Assembly: GCF_000170955.2 (NCBI RefSeq) | Contig: NZ_ABCY02000001.1 | Span: 550,193 to 614,192 of the forward strand | DNA length: 64,000 nucleotides | From: Borreliella valaisiana VS116 | Lineage (GTDB): Bacteria; Spirochaetota; Spirochaetia; Borreliales; Borreliaceae | Direction: 5' to 3' | Shown here: positions 46,601 through 55,990 of the stretch, one piece after another | Numbering within the stretch: position 1 is the stretch's first letter | How the letters are laid out: each line of letters starts with the position of its first letter | Translations under genes and position numbers: made by a program | Notes under the pieces: generated by a model | What the model was told of the DNA's origin: nothing | What the model saw: only the letters and a program-made list of their open reading frames with translations | Databases searched by the model: none

Positions 46601-47099
46601 ATTTGCTGGCATTTTGAATTTAGTAAAAGTTATTCAAACTAAAAGAAATAATGCAAAAATGGCATTTGGTGTTATTGAAGATTTTAAAGGTGCAATAGAT
46701 ATTGTAGTTTTTACAGAAAGCTACGAAAGGTATAAGAATTTTTTACTTGAAGGCAATGTTATTGGGGTTATAGGCAGACTTACGTTTAACAGAGATAAGT
46801 TTTCGATTGTAGTTGAAAAAGTTGTAAATATTGAGAGACTCTCCGAAGATAGAGTAAACAACATTCATATTAAATTTTTAAATAATAAATTGAATGACTT
46901 GCAATTACTTAACTCTTTGAAAGAAAGTATAAGTAATTTTGAGGACAATTCTGGATTTTCAAATGTTTATTTTTATTTAAGGGAAAATGGTAAGGATTTA
47001 AAATTAAAAATGAATTCAATTTTAAATTTTGGGCCAGATGAAGACAAGCTTGATAAATTGAGAAGATGTGTAATAGTTGAAGATGTTTGGGTTGATTAG
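43656..47099 (+). CDS. dnaE: DNA polymerase III alpha subunit
   Basis: About 1147 residues from ATG 43656; an in-frame TTG at 43614 would add 14 non-family residues. The PHP domain has HLHVHSDYSLLDGA and LTDHGNLFG. The polymerase palm has GAGRGSGAGS and the catalytic MPDFDIDFCFEGRDE. The fingers include RHASTHAAGI and ALYRPGPM. HhH, OB-fold (IVQFAGILNLVKVI) and tail domains follow. It is the main replicative polymerase. Its TAG stop lies inside the AGGAGG ribosome binding site of the next gene. Confidence 0.97.
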   Translation: MSFRAKFIHLHVHSDYSLLDGAAKISDIISKAKKCNMSHIALTDHGNLFGAIKFYKEAKKAGIKPIIGIEAYMAKTSKFLKKQDDLGKMSYHLILLAKNELGYKNLLKLTSISYLEGFYYRPRIDKEDLEKYSEGLICTSACIGGLIPRLILANRFEDAKNEILWFKKVFGNDFYLELQRHGIKEQNIVNERLVEYSRELGVPLTAANDSHYVNKEDAVAQDIIVCIGTGAKKSDENRLKMETNEFYIKSQEEMCELFNDLPEALENTVRIAEKCDDFKITFPGPILPDYQIPVEFNTLGEYLEHLTLDGLKFRYKTLTNKIKDRAFYELSVIIGMGFEGYFLIVWDFIKFAHDHDIPVGAGRGSGAGSIVAYALRITDIDPLKYNLLFERFLNPERISMPDFDIDFCFEGRDEIIKYVTNKYGEDKVAQIITFGTLKPKAVVKDVARVLDIPFAESNELTKFIPDSPKVSLKEVLDDNSLKEYFTSKPVYKELMDAALVLEGMNRHASTHAAGIVISKTPLTDYVPLYKDYKQGSVSTQYTMDLLEECGLVKMDFLGLKTLTLIKNAENLIRSVNPDFKIKNIPDNDVKTFKMLGEGRSASVFQFESEGMQQILKDAKPDNIEDLIALNALYRPGPMQFIPQFIAAKKGVKRIKYPHPDLKEVLRPTYGVIVYQEQVMEVAKIIGGFSLGKADILRRAMGKKKEDEMNEMKVDFLRGAIEKGYDKEVASEIFELLKPFSGYGFNKSHAAAYSLIAYQTAYLKANYPEYFMAANLTNEINNNDKLSYYIEESKAIGINVLKPDINRSFREFRVTDSGISYGLNGIKNLGGIVVDLIIDEREKNGKYISFEDFVRRVDDKVINKKFLESAIKSGLFDSLDQNRKTLFENLDQLIEVVSEDKNNKKLGQNSLFDALENQDSIQQSFNYQVFKEYSYSELLGFEKELLGFYVSGHPLDPYKKAINSFSSLNVLSDLAIKKDSIVQFAGILNLVKVIQTKRNNAKMAFGVIEDFKGAIDIVVFTESYERYKNFLLEGNVIGVIGRLTFNRDKFSIVVEKVVNIERLSEDRVNNIHIKFLNNKLNDLQLLNSLKESISNFEDNSGFSNVYFYLRENGKDLKLKMNSILNFGPDEDKLDKLRRCVIVEDVWVD

Positions 47100-47107
47100 G
47101 AGGTGCC

Positions 47108-47689
47108 GTGTTAGTTGTTTTAATAGAAACTTTAATGGTATTTTTGCAGATTTATAGGATTTTAATTTTAATTAGGATCATTCTTAGCTGGCTTGTATCT
47201 TCAGGAATTAGTACCAATGTGTTTTTCAGGTTTATACATATTGTCACAGAACCATTTTTATCTTTTTTTAGAAGAATTCCTTTTTTCACAATTGGTATGT
47301 TTGATTTTTCTCCAATTGCAGCTTTAATAACTCTAACTATTTTTGAAAGAATGTTGGCTTATGGGAATTATAAGCTTTCTACATTTATTATTTTATTTAT
47401 TGTTGAAATTTGGGGGATATTTAGAAGCATTTTTATTGCTATAGTTTTCTTTTTATTGTTGAGATTATTATTATTGCTTTTGAATTTGTTCCAAGGTTCA
47501 GACTTTTTTAAAACAGTCGATTCATTTTTACTTCCTTTATCTACTAAAATAAGTGGTGTAATTACTGACAAACACATGTCTTATACTTTACGTTTGATTG
47601 TTGGGAGTGCTTTAATGATAGCATTTATAATTATTATTGAACAAGTTGTATTTGCTATTAGAGTTTTAGGAACATATTTGCCTTTTTAG
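47108..47689 (+). CDS. YggT-family membrane protein
   Basis: 193 residues. The N-terminal half carries the YggT pattern: ILIRIILSWLV, then TEPFLSFFRRIPFF and FDFSPIAALITL. The second half has further membrane helices in a similar arrangement and may be a degenerate second YggT module. Homologues are small inner-membrane proteins near cell-division or osmotic-response genes. GTG start with AGGAGGT at 47098-47104. It is translationally tied to dnaE and followed 9 bases later by recG. Confidence 0.82.
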   Translation: MLVVLIETLMVFLQIYRILILIRIILSWLVSSGISTNVFFRFIHIVTEPFLSFFRRIPFFTIGMFDFSPIAALITLTIFERMLAYGNYKLSTFIILFIVEIWGIFRSIFIAIVFFLLLRLLLLLLNLFQGSDFFKTVDSFLLPLSTKISGVITDKHMSYTLRLIVGSALMIAFIIIIEQVVFAIRVLGTYLPF

Positions 47690-47698
47690 GAGATTAAA

Positions 47699-49759
47699 AT
47701 GTTTTTACATGAGTTTGAATATGAGCTTAAAGGTATAGGTGGTCTTGGTGAGAAAGGGGTTGAAAGGTTAAATAATCTGCAAATTTCAAATGTTAAGGAT
47801 CTTATTGAGTTTTTTCCTGTAAAATATGAGGATCGTCAAAATATACAAACTTTTCCGGATTTTTCTAAAGTGAAAAGTTGTGATATGATGACGGTGTTCA
47901 CTGTTGTAGGGCATAAAAAATTTGGGGATAGTTCTAAAAAAAATTTGAAGTTAACGGCTAGAAGTATAAATGATGAGCCTTTTGAAATTTTACTTTTCAA
48001 TAGGGCTTTTTTAGAGAATGTTTTTAGAATAGATAAAAAATTCTATATTTATTCTAAATTTACCTATAACGATTATAGTGGTTTATGGAGTTGTTCTAAT
48101 TTTGACAGTGAAGTTTTTAGCGATAATCCTGAAAGGTTTAAAAAAATTCTCCCGGTTTATTCTTTAACAGAAGGATTGACATCAAAGAAAATTTCATTAT
48201 ATGTAAAAGAAGCCCTTGAATATTTTTTTAAGTTTGGGCAAACAGATGTTCCTAAATTTTTAATAGAGAAGTATTCTTTGTTGTCGTTAAGCGAGGCTTT
48301 AAAAGAGATTCACTTTCCAAGTTCATTAGAAATGCTTGAAAAAGCGAAAAAAACTTTAATTTACAGAGAAATTTTCTTGCTCCAGTTTTTTTCAAGGTAT
48401 AGATCTTCGAAGGTTCTTTTCCGAGAAAAAAAACATTTATCAAAAGATTTGCTTGAAAGAGTTGTTTCAAGCTTGCCCTTTGAACTTACAGAAGATCAAA
48501 GAATTTCTATTGATGAGATATTCTCTGATCTTGGCTCTTCTAAACCAATGAATAGATTGCTTCAAGGTGATGTTGGAAGTGGTAAAACCCTTGTTGCCTT
48601 GCTTTCAGGGCTTCCTTTAATTGAAGCTGGGTATCAGGTGGCATTTATGGCTCCTACTGATCTTTTAGCTCGCCAACATTATGATAATTTATCCAACATA
48701 TTGTCGTCTTTTAATGTTTCAGTGACTCTTTTGACTGGCAGTTTAAAAAAGAAGGATAAAGATCAAGCGTTAGAAAGTATTAAAAGTGGAACTTCTGGTT
48801 TAATAATCGGAACACATGCTATTTTTTACGAAAGTACAGAATTTAAAAGATTAGCATATGTTATCATTGATGAGCAGCATAAATTTGGAGTTGTTCAAAG
48901 AGAAGAACTTAAAAAAAAAGGAGAAGGGGTAGACATACTTTTAATGTCTGCAACGCCTATTCCTAGAAGCTTTGCGTTGACACTTTTTGGTGATCTTGAA
49001 ATTTCGTTTATTAAAACCTTACCCAAGGGTCGTTTACCTATTACTACTTATTTAGCAAAGCATGGCAATGAAGATAAAGTTTATGAGTTTTTAAAAAAAG
49101 AGCTCATAAAGGGTCATCAAGTTTATTTTGTTTATCCATTAATTTCATCTTCAGAAAAATTTGAATTAAAAGATGTTAATAATATGTGTTTAAAATTGAA
49201 GGAAGTGTTTAGCGAATATGTTGTTGATATGCTTCATTCTAAGTTACCATCTGATTTGAAAGAAGAAATTATGAAAAATTTTTATTCTAAAAAAGTAGAT
49301 ATTTTGGTAGCTACTAGTGTTATTGAAGTTGGAATTGATTGTCCAAATGCCACTTGTATGGTGGTAGAGCATGCCGAGCGTTTTGGACTTTCTACTTTGC
49401 ACCAAATTAGAGGTCGAGTTGGTAGAGGTAATTTACAATCTTTTTTCTTTTTACTTTATAAAGAACCTTTGACAAGCGCTGGAAAATTTCGATTGAAAAC
49501 CATAAAAGAAAATTTAGATGGATTTAAAATAGCAGAGGAAGATTTGAGGTTAAGAGGGCCTGGTAATTTATTTGGTCTTGAGCAAGCAGGGTATTTAAAA
49601 TTAAAAATATCTAATTTTGTTGATGATAGAGATATTATAGTCTTGATTCGAGAAGAACTTGACTTATTTTTTTATGACAATTCTTCTTATGATAAGCTTG
49701 ATATTGATTTGCTAGACAATCTTTTTTGTTCTTATTTGAATTCTGGAAGAAGTATTTAG
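47699..49759 (+). CDS. recG: ATP-dependent DNA helicase RecG
   Basis: 686 residues. N-terminal wedge/OB domain (about 1-250), then the SF2 motor: Walker A LLQGDVGSGKTLVAL, AFMAPTDLLARQH, the DExH box as IIDEQHKFGV, LLMSATPIPRS, then IEVGIDCPNATCMVVEHAER and HQIRGRVGRG, and a final LRLRGPGNLFG. It remodels stalled forks and recombination intermediates. AGGAG precedes the ATG, and its end overlaps the convergent VanY gene by 4 bases. Confidence 0.97.
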   Translation: MFLHEFEYELKGIGGLGEKGVERLNNLQISNVKDLIEFFPVKYEDRQNIQTFPDFSKVKSCDMMTVFTVVGHKKFGDSSKKNLKLTARSINDEPFEILLFNRAFLENVFRIDKKFYIYSKFTYNDYSGLWSCSNFDSEVFSDNPERFKKILPVYSLTEGLTSKKISLYVKEALEYFFKFGQTDVPKFLIEKYSLLSLSEALKEIHFPSSLEMLEKAKKTLIYREIFLLQFFSRYRSSKVLFREKKHLSKDLLERVVSSLPFELTEDQRISIDEIFSDLGSSKPMNRLLQGDVGSGKTLVALLSGLPLIEAGYQVAFMAPTDLLARQHYDNLSNILSSFNVSVTLLTGSLKKKDKDQALESIKSGTSGLIIGTHAIFYESTEFKRLAYVIIDEQHKFGVVQREELKKKGEGVDILLMSATPIPRSFALTLFGDLEISFIKTLPKGRLPITTYLAKHGNEDKVYEFLKKELIKGHQVYFVYPLISSSEKFELKDVNNMCLKLKEVFSEYVVDMLHSKLPSDLKEEIMKNFYSKKVDILVATSVIEVGIDCPNATCMVVEHAERFGLSTLHQIRGRVGRGNLQSFFFLLYKEPLTSAGKFRLKTIKENLDGFKIAEEDLRLRGPGNLFGLEQAGYLKLKISNFVDDRDIIVLIREELDLFFYDNSSYDKLDIDLLDNLFCSYLNSGRSI

Positions 49760-50544
49760 TTTGCATATTTCTCAATTAGGCTAATAAGATTTGTTTTATT
49801 CTGATTCCAGAATTCAAGAAGCTTATATTGTAAATTATTAAAATATCTTTTCTGAATAAAGCATGGCTTAGGTCCTATGTATAAATAGTGCCAAGGTTCT
49901 GCTTTATAGCCAGTTTTTATTTCGTGTCCTTTTGGGTATGAAAGAGAAAATCCATATTTTAGAGAATTTTCGTAAAGCCATTTTCCTTCTTTTGTGTTTA
50001 GTAAATTATTATCTAGATTTATAAAATCTATTGCTGTTCCCATATGATGCTGAGAATGGCCTGGAATTGCTGATTGAGTTTCTGCAATTTTTCTGCCGTA
50101 AGTTTTTACATTATAATCAAATAAAAATTTTTGGTATTCTTGCGTTCTGTAAGCGGATTTAATTTTAATTTCGATTCCAAATTTTTTTGCATCTTTTACT
50201 AGCTGAATTAAGTCTTTGATTAAGATTCGTCTTACCTTGATATTTTTTACTCCAAGATTCTTAAGATCTTTAAAGTCATCAACATTTACTAGATCAGGTA
50301 CTTTATAGTCTGCAGAAATTGGCATTTTTTTATTTATTAGAGTTAAAAGGTTGTTTTTTCCTGCATCTACTAAAGGCTTTATTTCTTTTAAAAACTGAAT
50401 AGGATTTTTTTCAATAAAATTTTTGTGCTGTTCATGCATTGTTTTGGTAATATTTAGTAGTGTTGTTAAATCTTTTTTTGAAATGCTGTTTGCTAACAAA
50501 GATAGGTTAATAAATAGAAGTAATAAAACATAGATTAATTTCAT
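49756..50544 (-). CDS. VanY/DacB-type zinc D-Ala-D-Ala carboxypeptidase, exported
   Basis: 262 residues with a signal peptide (IYVLLLLFINLSLLANS). The catalytic domain has IKSAYRTQEYQKFLF, the zinc motif GHSQHHMGTAIDF (His and Asp ligands) and EPWHYLYIG (last His). The family removes the terminal D-Ala from peptidoglycan stem peptides in the periplasm. A short helical segment precedes the domain. It is transcribed away from the adjacent hexanucleotide repeat. Confidence 0.92.
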   Translation of the reverse strand: MKLIYVLLLLFINLSLLANSISKKDLTTLLNITKTMHEQHKNFIEKNPIQFLKEIKPLVDAGKNNLLTLINKKMPISADYKVPDLVNVDDFKDLKNLGVKNIKVRRILIKDLIQLVKDAKKFGIEIKIKSAYRTQEYQKFLFDYNVKTYGRKIAETQSAIPGHSQHHMGTAIDFINLDNNLLNTKEGKWLYENSLKYGFSLSYPKGHEIKTGYKAEPWHYLYIGPKPCFIQKRYFNNLQYKLLEFWNQNKTNLISLIEKYAN

Positions 50545-50595
50545 ATTATTTAATTATAATAATATATTTTAGTATAATAAATAGTTAATTCTAAA

Positions 50596-50637
<42 letters not shown>

Positions 50638-50710
50638 TTTATGTTCTAGATTGGGTTTTTGGGTTTAATTTAATTAAAAGTAATAAATAAAGGAGAATGA
50701 CATAAGGAAT

Positions 50711-52060
50711 ATGATCAAAAAGTTTAAAAATTATGACCAGATAATAAAAGAACTATTTGTTATAGCTATTCCTACAGCTTTTGAATCGCTTTTATTTCAA
50801 ATGGTAACCTTTTTTGATAATTTTATGATCTCCTATTTAGGTTCTTTTCACGTTACAGGAGTTTCTTTAGCAAATAGAGTGACTTTTCTTTTTTTTATTA
50901 TTGTGTTTGGACTTGGTACAGCTTTAAGCGCTTACGTGTCCCAAGCAATTGCAAAAAAGAAATTTCTTCAAATAAGGCAATCTTTTGCTTATATATTGTC
51001 AATTGGAACTACAATAGGAATAATTTTTTTTATATTTTCATTTTTTTTTCCAAAAAATATTATCAAACTATTTACAGCTAATCAGAATTCTTTAAATTTT
51101 GGATCAGAGTATTTAAAAATTATTTCATGGTCTTATGTGTTAATGGCATATTCTTTTTTATCGGCTATGGGGTTTAAGAGTGCTAAAGAAGTAAAAATAC
51201 CTTTATATGTTACTTCTATTGTTGTTTTAATAAATATTGTTTTTAATTATATTTTTATTTTTGGTTTTGGCATGGGAATAAAAGGTGCCGCATATGCTAC
51301 TGTGCTTGCTAGAATTGTTGAGTTTATTTTTTATTTTCTATATAGTCTGATAAGCAGTAATTCATATTATAGGATTAAGTTTGGCGATTTTTTTGTTTCA
51401 AAGATAGTTACTAGAGCCAATTTAAAGCTGATTGTACCCGTTTTGTCTCATGAGATTTTTTGGGTCTTGAATATAACTATTTTGCATGCATTTTATGCTC
51501 GTGTTGGGAGTATTGAATACGCTGCATTTGCTGTTGCGTCAAATCTTTTTGACATTTGCTTTGTATTGCTTCATGGTATGGGACTTGCCACAGGTGTTGT
51601 TATTGGGCATTTAATGGTTTATGATAAAAAACATGTTAGGTCGGTTGGATTTTTTTTATCTTTTTTAGGATTTCTTTTAGGCATTTTTGTAGTTATTTTG
51701 CTTATTGGAATATCTGGCTTTGCACCTTATATTTTTAGTAATTTAAATTTTCCCAAGCTTGTTAGTGTGTTTATTTATGTTTTTGCAAGTATTGTAGTTT
51801 TTAAAGCTTTTACGGCGCAAGTTCTTGTTGGAGTTTTTAGGGCCAGTGGTATACCAAATGTTTGTTTTTTTATTGAATCGGGGGTAATTATTTTTTATAC
51901 GCTTCCAGTTGCATATTTATTAGTGTTTTACACTAATTTAAGTTTGCCAATAGTGGTTTTTATTGTAAATTTGGAAGAGATTATTAAAAATATATTTATT
52001 ATAATTGAATTTTTTCATGATGATTGGATACGAGAGATTGATTATGAAGAGCTTGATTGA
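50711..52060 (+). CDS. MATE-family efflux transporter (first of two)
   Basis: 449 residues with about 12 membrane helices in two similar halves. Family features are IAIPTAFESLLFQMVTFFDN at the N-terminus and GSFHVTGVSLANRV; the second half begins LIVPVLSHEIFWVLN. MATE proteins export organic cations or metabolites using Na+ or H+ gradients. AAGGA lies immediately before ATG 50711. It is followed 160 bases later by a paralogue; the gap holds nothing I recognise. Confidence 0.92.
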   Translation: MIKKFKNYDQIIKELFVIAIPTAFESLLFQMVTFFDNFMISYLGSFHVTGVSLANRVTFLFFIIVFGLGTALSAYVSQAIAKKKFLQIRQSFAYILSIGTTIGIIFFIFSFFFPKNIIKLFTANQNSLNFGSEYLKIISWSYVLMAYSFLSAMGFKSAKEVKIPLYVTSIVVLINIVFNYIFIFGFGMGIKGAAYATVLARIVEFIFYFLYSLISSNSYYRIKFGDFFVSKIVTRANLKLIVPVLSHEIFWVLNITILHAFYARVGSIEYAAFAVASNLFDICFVLLHGMGLATGVVIGHLMVYDKKHVRSVGFFLSFLGFLLGIFVVILLIGISGFAPYIFSNLNFPKLVSVFIYVFASIVVFKAFTAQVLVGVFRASGIPNVCFFIESGVIIFYTLPVAYLLVFYTNLSLPIVVFIVNLEEIIKNIFIIIEFFHDDWIREIDYEELD

Positions 52061-52220
52061 GCATGGGGTAGCGTGATATATTTAGTATTAATAAAAATTT
52101 TAATGGTCTTGATAAATCTAAAATTCATTCTGATTGTATTGACTTAAAAGCAATTCCTTTTATTGTAGTGTCTTAGTATTCGTTTTTGTAAAAATCTTGA
52201 TTTTTTATTTGGAGAAGTTT

Positions 52221-53567
52221 ATGTATTCATTAAGCGCATCAAAAAAAGATAAAATCTATAAAGATCTTTTAAAAATTGCAATTCCAACTGCTATTGAGTT
52301 TTTTTTGTTTAATTTTATTTCTCTTACAGATAATGCTATGGTTGCATATCTTGGTGATTATCCTGTTGCAGGAGTTTCTCTTGCAAATAAATTTTTTGAA
52401 CTGTTTGTTACTATTGGGTTTGCTATGGTAGGAGCTTACAATATAATCGCTACAAGGCAATACAATCAGGGCGATTTTAAAAGTTTTAAAAATACATTTT
52501 TTATTAGTATATTAACTATTATTGTATTTTCTTTTCCGTTTATATTGATTTCTAGAGTTAACCCCTTTTTTTTACTTAAATTGATCTCTAGTGATGTGCA
52601 GGCAGTTTATTATGGAGCGATTTATTTAAACATAGCTATTTTTTCTTTTGTATTTGCAATCATAAAAGGACTTGTTGCTAATGCTCTTAAAGTTGTTGAG
52701 ATTGTTAAATTTCAAGTTTACATTTCTGTTTTTTCAGTGCTTTTAAATCTAATATTAAATTATATTTTTATTTTTGTTTTTCATATGGGTGTAGTTGGAG
52801 CTGCTATTGCAACAACAGTTATTCGTACCTTAGAGCTTATTATTTATCTTTTCTATACAGTGTTTAACAAGAATTCAATTTTGCACTTTAAGCTTAATGA
52901 TTTAAATATTAATGTTAAGTTGTTTGTTCAATTAATTAAATTTTTTATTCCAATTCTTTTAAATGATTTTATTTGGTTTTTTGGCTATCTTGTATTGACG
53001 TCAATTTTTATAGGAATTGATACTCATAGATATGCTGCTTACAGCATATCTTTTTCTGTTTATTTTATTATCTTTAATATAATTAATTCCTTTTGTATTT
53101 CTTTAAATATTATGATGGGCTATGAAATGCATAATAGTAAAAAAGAAGTTATGAAAGTTGCAATGTATTTAGGTAAAATTGGCTTAAAGCTTGCTTTTTT
53201 AACATCTTTTGTATTGTTTGTGTTTTCATTTTTTGCCCCGTATATTTTTTATACATTAAAATATTCGCACCTTACAGGAATTATTTTAAGGTATTCTTCT
53301 GTTTCTGCCTTTTTTATGGCTCTTGCTTTTCAATATCTTTTTGGATTTTTCCGTGCAGGAGCATCTCCAAGTTTTGGTGCTATTATGGAAGGTTCTGTAA
53401 CGTTTATTTACACTATTCCTATTGCTTTTGTTTTAGCAAATTATACAAATTTTCCTTTTGAAATTATTGTTTTTATTCCAGCTCTTGAGGATGCAATCAA
53501 ACTTGCTATTTCACTTCCTTATTTTTATAGTGAAAGGTGGATTAAATCTATTAAAACAGGTTGGTAG
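52221..53567 (+). CDS. MATE-family efflux transporter (second of two)
   Basis: 448 residues from ATG 52221 (GGAGAA upstream); an in-frame ATG at 52197 lacks such a site. Twelve predicted helices. IAIPTAIEFFLFNFISLTDN and GDYPVAGVSLANKF mirror the first copy (IAIPTAFESLLFQMVTFFDN), so the two genes arose by tandem duplication. The substrate is unknown. Its last bases and the next 12 contain the candidate extended -10 of murD. Confidence 0.92.
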   Translation: MYSLSASKKDKIYKDLLKIAIPTAIEFFLFNFISLTDNAMVAYLGDYPVAGVSLANKFFELFVTIGFAMVGAYNIIATRQYNQGDFKSFKNTFFISILTIIVFSFPFILISRVNPFFLLKLISSDVQAVYYGAIYLNIAIFSFVFAIIKGLVANALKVVEIVKFQVYISVFSVLLNLILNYIFIFVFHMGVVGAAIATTVIRTLELIIYLFYTVFNKNSILHFKLNDLNINVKLFVQLIKFFIPILLNDFIWFFGYLVLTSIFIGIDTHRYAAYSISFSVYFIIFNIINSFCISLNIMMGYEMHNSKKEVMKVAMYLGKIGLKLAFLTSFVLFVFSFFAPYIFYTLKYSHLTGIILRYSSVSAFFMALAFQYLFGFFRAGASPSFGAIMEGSVTFIYTIPIAFVLANYTNFPFEIIVFIPALEDAIKLAISLPYFYSERWIKSIKTGW

Positions 53568-53570
53568 GTT

Positions 53571-53579
53571 TGATATAAT
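53571..53579 (+). promoter_or_regulatory. Extended -10 element ahead of murD
   Basis: TGATATAAT (extended -10, TATAAT at 53574-53579) lies 6 bases before the murD GTG. No convincing -35 and no Shine-Dalgarno are present, consistent with a leaderless murD transcript. Confidence 0.5.
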
Positions 53580-53585
53580 CTTATT

Positions 53586-54941
53586 GTGCGTTTAGACGAA
53601 ATTAAAAATTTAAATTTTTTAGTCATGGGTTTAGGTCTTAATGGAGGAGGAGTAGCTCTTTCTAGATTTTTATTAAAGCATGGGGCAAAAGTAGTAATTA
53701 CTGATCTTAAAAGTGAGGCAGAATTGGCTTTAAGTATTGATTCTTTGAAAGATTTTGATGATCAAATTAGGTATGTTTTAGGTAAACACGATGCAGACGA
53801 TTTTAAAAGAGCTGATATTGTTGTGAAAAATCCTAGCGTGAAACCCAATAATGAATATTTAAAGCTTGCAAAACGAGTTGAAACGGATATTAGCTTATTT
53901 TTGATATTCAACAAGAATCCTATAATTGCAGTAACCGGTACTAAAGGTAAATCGACTCTTGCATCTCTTTTGTATCAAGTTTTGAAAAAGAAATATCCAA
54001 GAGCAAAGCTTGGAGGAAATATTGGTGTATCTCCTTTGAGTTTTTTTGATCAACTTGATGGAAGATCTCCTTTGATTTTAGAACTTTCTTCTTGGCAGTT
54101 GCAATCTTTAGAGAATTTTAATCCTATTCTTAGCATTGTTACAAATATTTACAACGATCACCAAAATTATTATTTAAATTTTGATGACTATATTATCGAT
54201 AAGTCAAAAATTTTTGTAAATCAAACTTCAGGAATTGTGATTATTCAGGATAAAGCTTATTACAAATATTTTTCAAAATTTGAATCAAAAGCCAAAGTTA
54301 TTTTATTTTCTGAATTTAATCCTTGTGATTTTGATTTAGATGTTTTTTATTGTAATAAAGGTAAAGTATATTTTAATAACAAATTGATTGGAAGTTTTTC
54401 TGAGTCACAAGTTGTTTTTATGATTCCCAAGCTTATTACTTTTTTTGTTTCGTATTATTTAAACATAGGCTTTAATCATGTGTTTCAGATTTTAAATAAT
54501 TTTAAAGGTATTGAACATAGATTAGAGTTTGTTAAATTAATTCAAAATGTAATGTTTTATAATGATACAGCTTCAACTATTCCCGATTCTACGGTTTTAT
54601 CTGTTAAAAGTTTGAAAACAAATGATAATCATATTAACTTAATTGTTGGAGGAACTGATAAAGAGCTTGATTTTTCAAGTTTTAGCAAGATTATAAATTG
54701 TGTGAAAACTTGGATCTTGATAAAAGGTAGTGCAACTGTAAAAATTATTAAGATTTTAGAAAAAAGTAGCATACAATATTTTGTATTTGATTCTTTAAAA
54801 GATTCAGTAAATCATGCTCTCAAGGTTTCAAGTCCTGGTGATATTGTGTTATTTTCCCCTGCTAGTGCTTCTTTTGAGCTTTTCAATAATGAGTTTGATA
54901 GAGGTCTACAATTCAAAAATTTAGTTAATATGCTTGGTTAA
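53586..54941 (+). CDS. murD: UDP-N-acetylmuramoylalanine-D-glutamate ligase
   Basis: 451 residues. N-terminal Rossmann domain (FLVMGLGLNGGGVALSRFL), central ATPase with P-loop IAVTGTKGKSTLASLLY, then LELSSWQL, the Asn-Asp-His motif (IYNDHQNYY) and a C-terminal domain with GIEHRLEFV and LIVGGTDKEL. It adds D-Glu to UDP-MurNAc-L-Ala in the cytosol. The GTG start has no ribosome binding site. The last 4 bases overlap the convergent FemAB-type gene. Confidence 0.95.
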   Translation: MRLDEIKNLNFLVMGLGLNGGGVALSRFLLKHGAKVVITDLKSEAELALSIDSLKDFDDQIRYVLGKHDADDFKRADIVVKNPSVKPNNEYLKLAKRVETDISLFLIFNKNPIIAVTGTKGKSTLASLLYQVLKKKYPRAKLGGNIGVSPLSFFDQLDGRSPLILELSSWQLQSLENFNPILSIVTNIYNDHQNYYLNFDDYIIDKSKIFVNQTSGIVIIQDKAYYKYFSKFESKAKVILFSEFNPCDFDLDVFYCNKGKVYFNNKLIGSFSESQVVFMIPKLITFFVSYYLNIGFNHVFQILNNFKGIEHRLEFVKLIQNVMFYNDTASTIPDSTVLSVKSLKTNDNHINLIVGGTDKELDFSSFSKIINCVKTWILIKGSATVKIIKILEKSSIQYFVFDSLKDSVNHALKVSSPGDIVLFSPASASFELFNNEFDRGLQFKNLVNMLG

Positions 54942-55981
54942 ATTTTTTTTCTAATTACTTTGTAATAAAAGTATCTGAGTTTTTCAAGATTTACATAAAT
55001 CTTATAAATAAAATTTTTGTAAGTAAAATCATAACATCCAATTCTGTGAATAATATTTCCCCCAAATCCTGTTTTAAAAGCAAAAAGACCAGACAAGGGA
55101 TGTTTTTTATTTGCAATTGGGGGGATTCCTAATAAATCATATTCTTTTATTCCCAATTTTTTTAAAATTTGTATTGCCTTAAATTGCACTGCGTAATTGG
55201 GCATTAAATTTCTATATTCGTTGCTGGAAGCCCCGTAAAGATAGACCGCTTTTTCCTTGTAAATTCCTACTATTATGCCAGAAACAATTATGTTGTTGTA
55301 AAATGCAAGTATCAATTTTATTTGAGCATTTTTGTCTTGTTTGAATATTTTAATGAGGTTTTGTATATATTCTTCTGAGTGGATAGTAAATTTATCTCTT
55401 TTGCTAGTTTCTTTGTAAAGTTTATAAAATTCATTTAAATGTTTAAATTCATCATCTATTAATATATTCAGATTTTTTTTTGCGCTGAGCTTTATATTGT
55501 ATCTTGTTTTTTTTTTCATGTTAAGCAAAATATTCTCAAGAGAATTGTTTAAGTTTAATATTGTTGTGCTTGAAGGCTGTATGTCATCAAATGATTTTTT
55601 TAGATATTTGATTTTAATTTTTAGTGGAGAGTATTTATCATTTAGTGTTCTTTGATAGTAATACATTAAATCGAATCTTAAAAAAATTGTATTTTTATGT
55701 AAGTAGGATTTTATTTTCATGCTAAATTCTTTAATATTTTTGCTGATTTTATCAATATTGATGTTCTCAAGAGTTTTGTTTGAAAATTCTGGATGCGGAA
55801 TGTATGCTAAGTAAAAATTTTTAAACAGTCTTCTTTGCATTACAACAATTTTACCAAGAACATCACTTTTAAATGCTATGGCTTTCCAATTGTTGTTTTT
55901 TGTTGTTTTTATTAATGCCCACAGTTCGCTTTGAAGATAATTTTCTTCCATTTCTTTTGTTTTTATTTTTTTAATAGTCAT
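54938..55981 (-). CDS. FemAB-family peptidoglycan aminoacyltransferase
   Basis: 347 residues with two GNAT-like lobes: NLNNSLENILLNMKKKTRYN, then LYKETSKRDKF and VYLYGASSNEYRNLMPNYA, ending with FKTGFGGNIIHRIG. Fem enzymes attach amino acids from aminoacyl-tRNA to peptidoglycan precursors. Borrelia peptidoglycan is known to contain ornithine and glycine, so glycine addition is a reasonable guess (inference). It is 9 bases downstream of metG on the same strand and convergent with murD. Confidence 0.88.
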   Translation of the reverse strand: MTIKKIKTKEMEENYLQSELWALIKTTKNNNWKAIAFKSDVLGKIVVMQRRLFKNFYLAYIPHPEFSNKTLENINIDKISKNIKEFSMKIKSYLHKNTIFLRFDLMYYYQRTLNDKYSPLKIKIKYLKKSFDDIQPSSTTILNLNNSLENILLNMKKKTRYNIKLSAKKNLNILIDDEFKHLNEFYKLYKETSKRDKFTIHSEEYIQNLIKIFKQDKNAQIKLILAFYNNIIVSGIIVGIYKEKAVYLYGASSNEYRNLMPNYAVQFKAIQILKKLGIKEYDLLGIPPIANKKHPLSGLFAFKTGFGGNIIHRIGCYDFTYKNFIYKIYVNLEKLRYFYYKVIRKKI

Positions 55982-55990
55982 TAATAGCTC

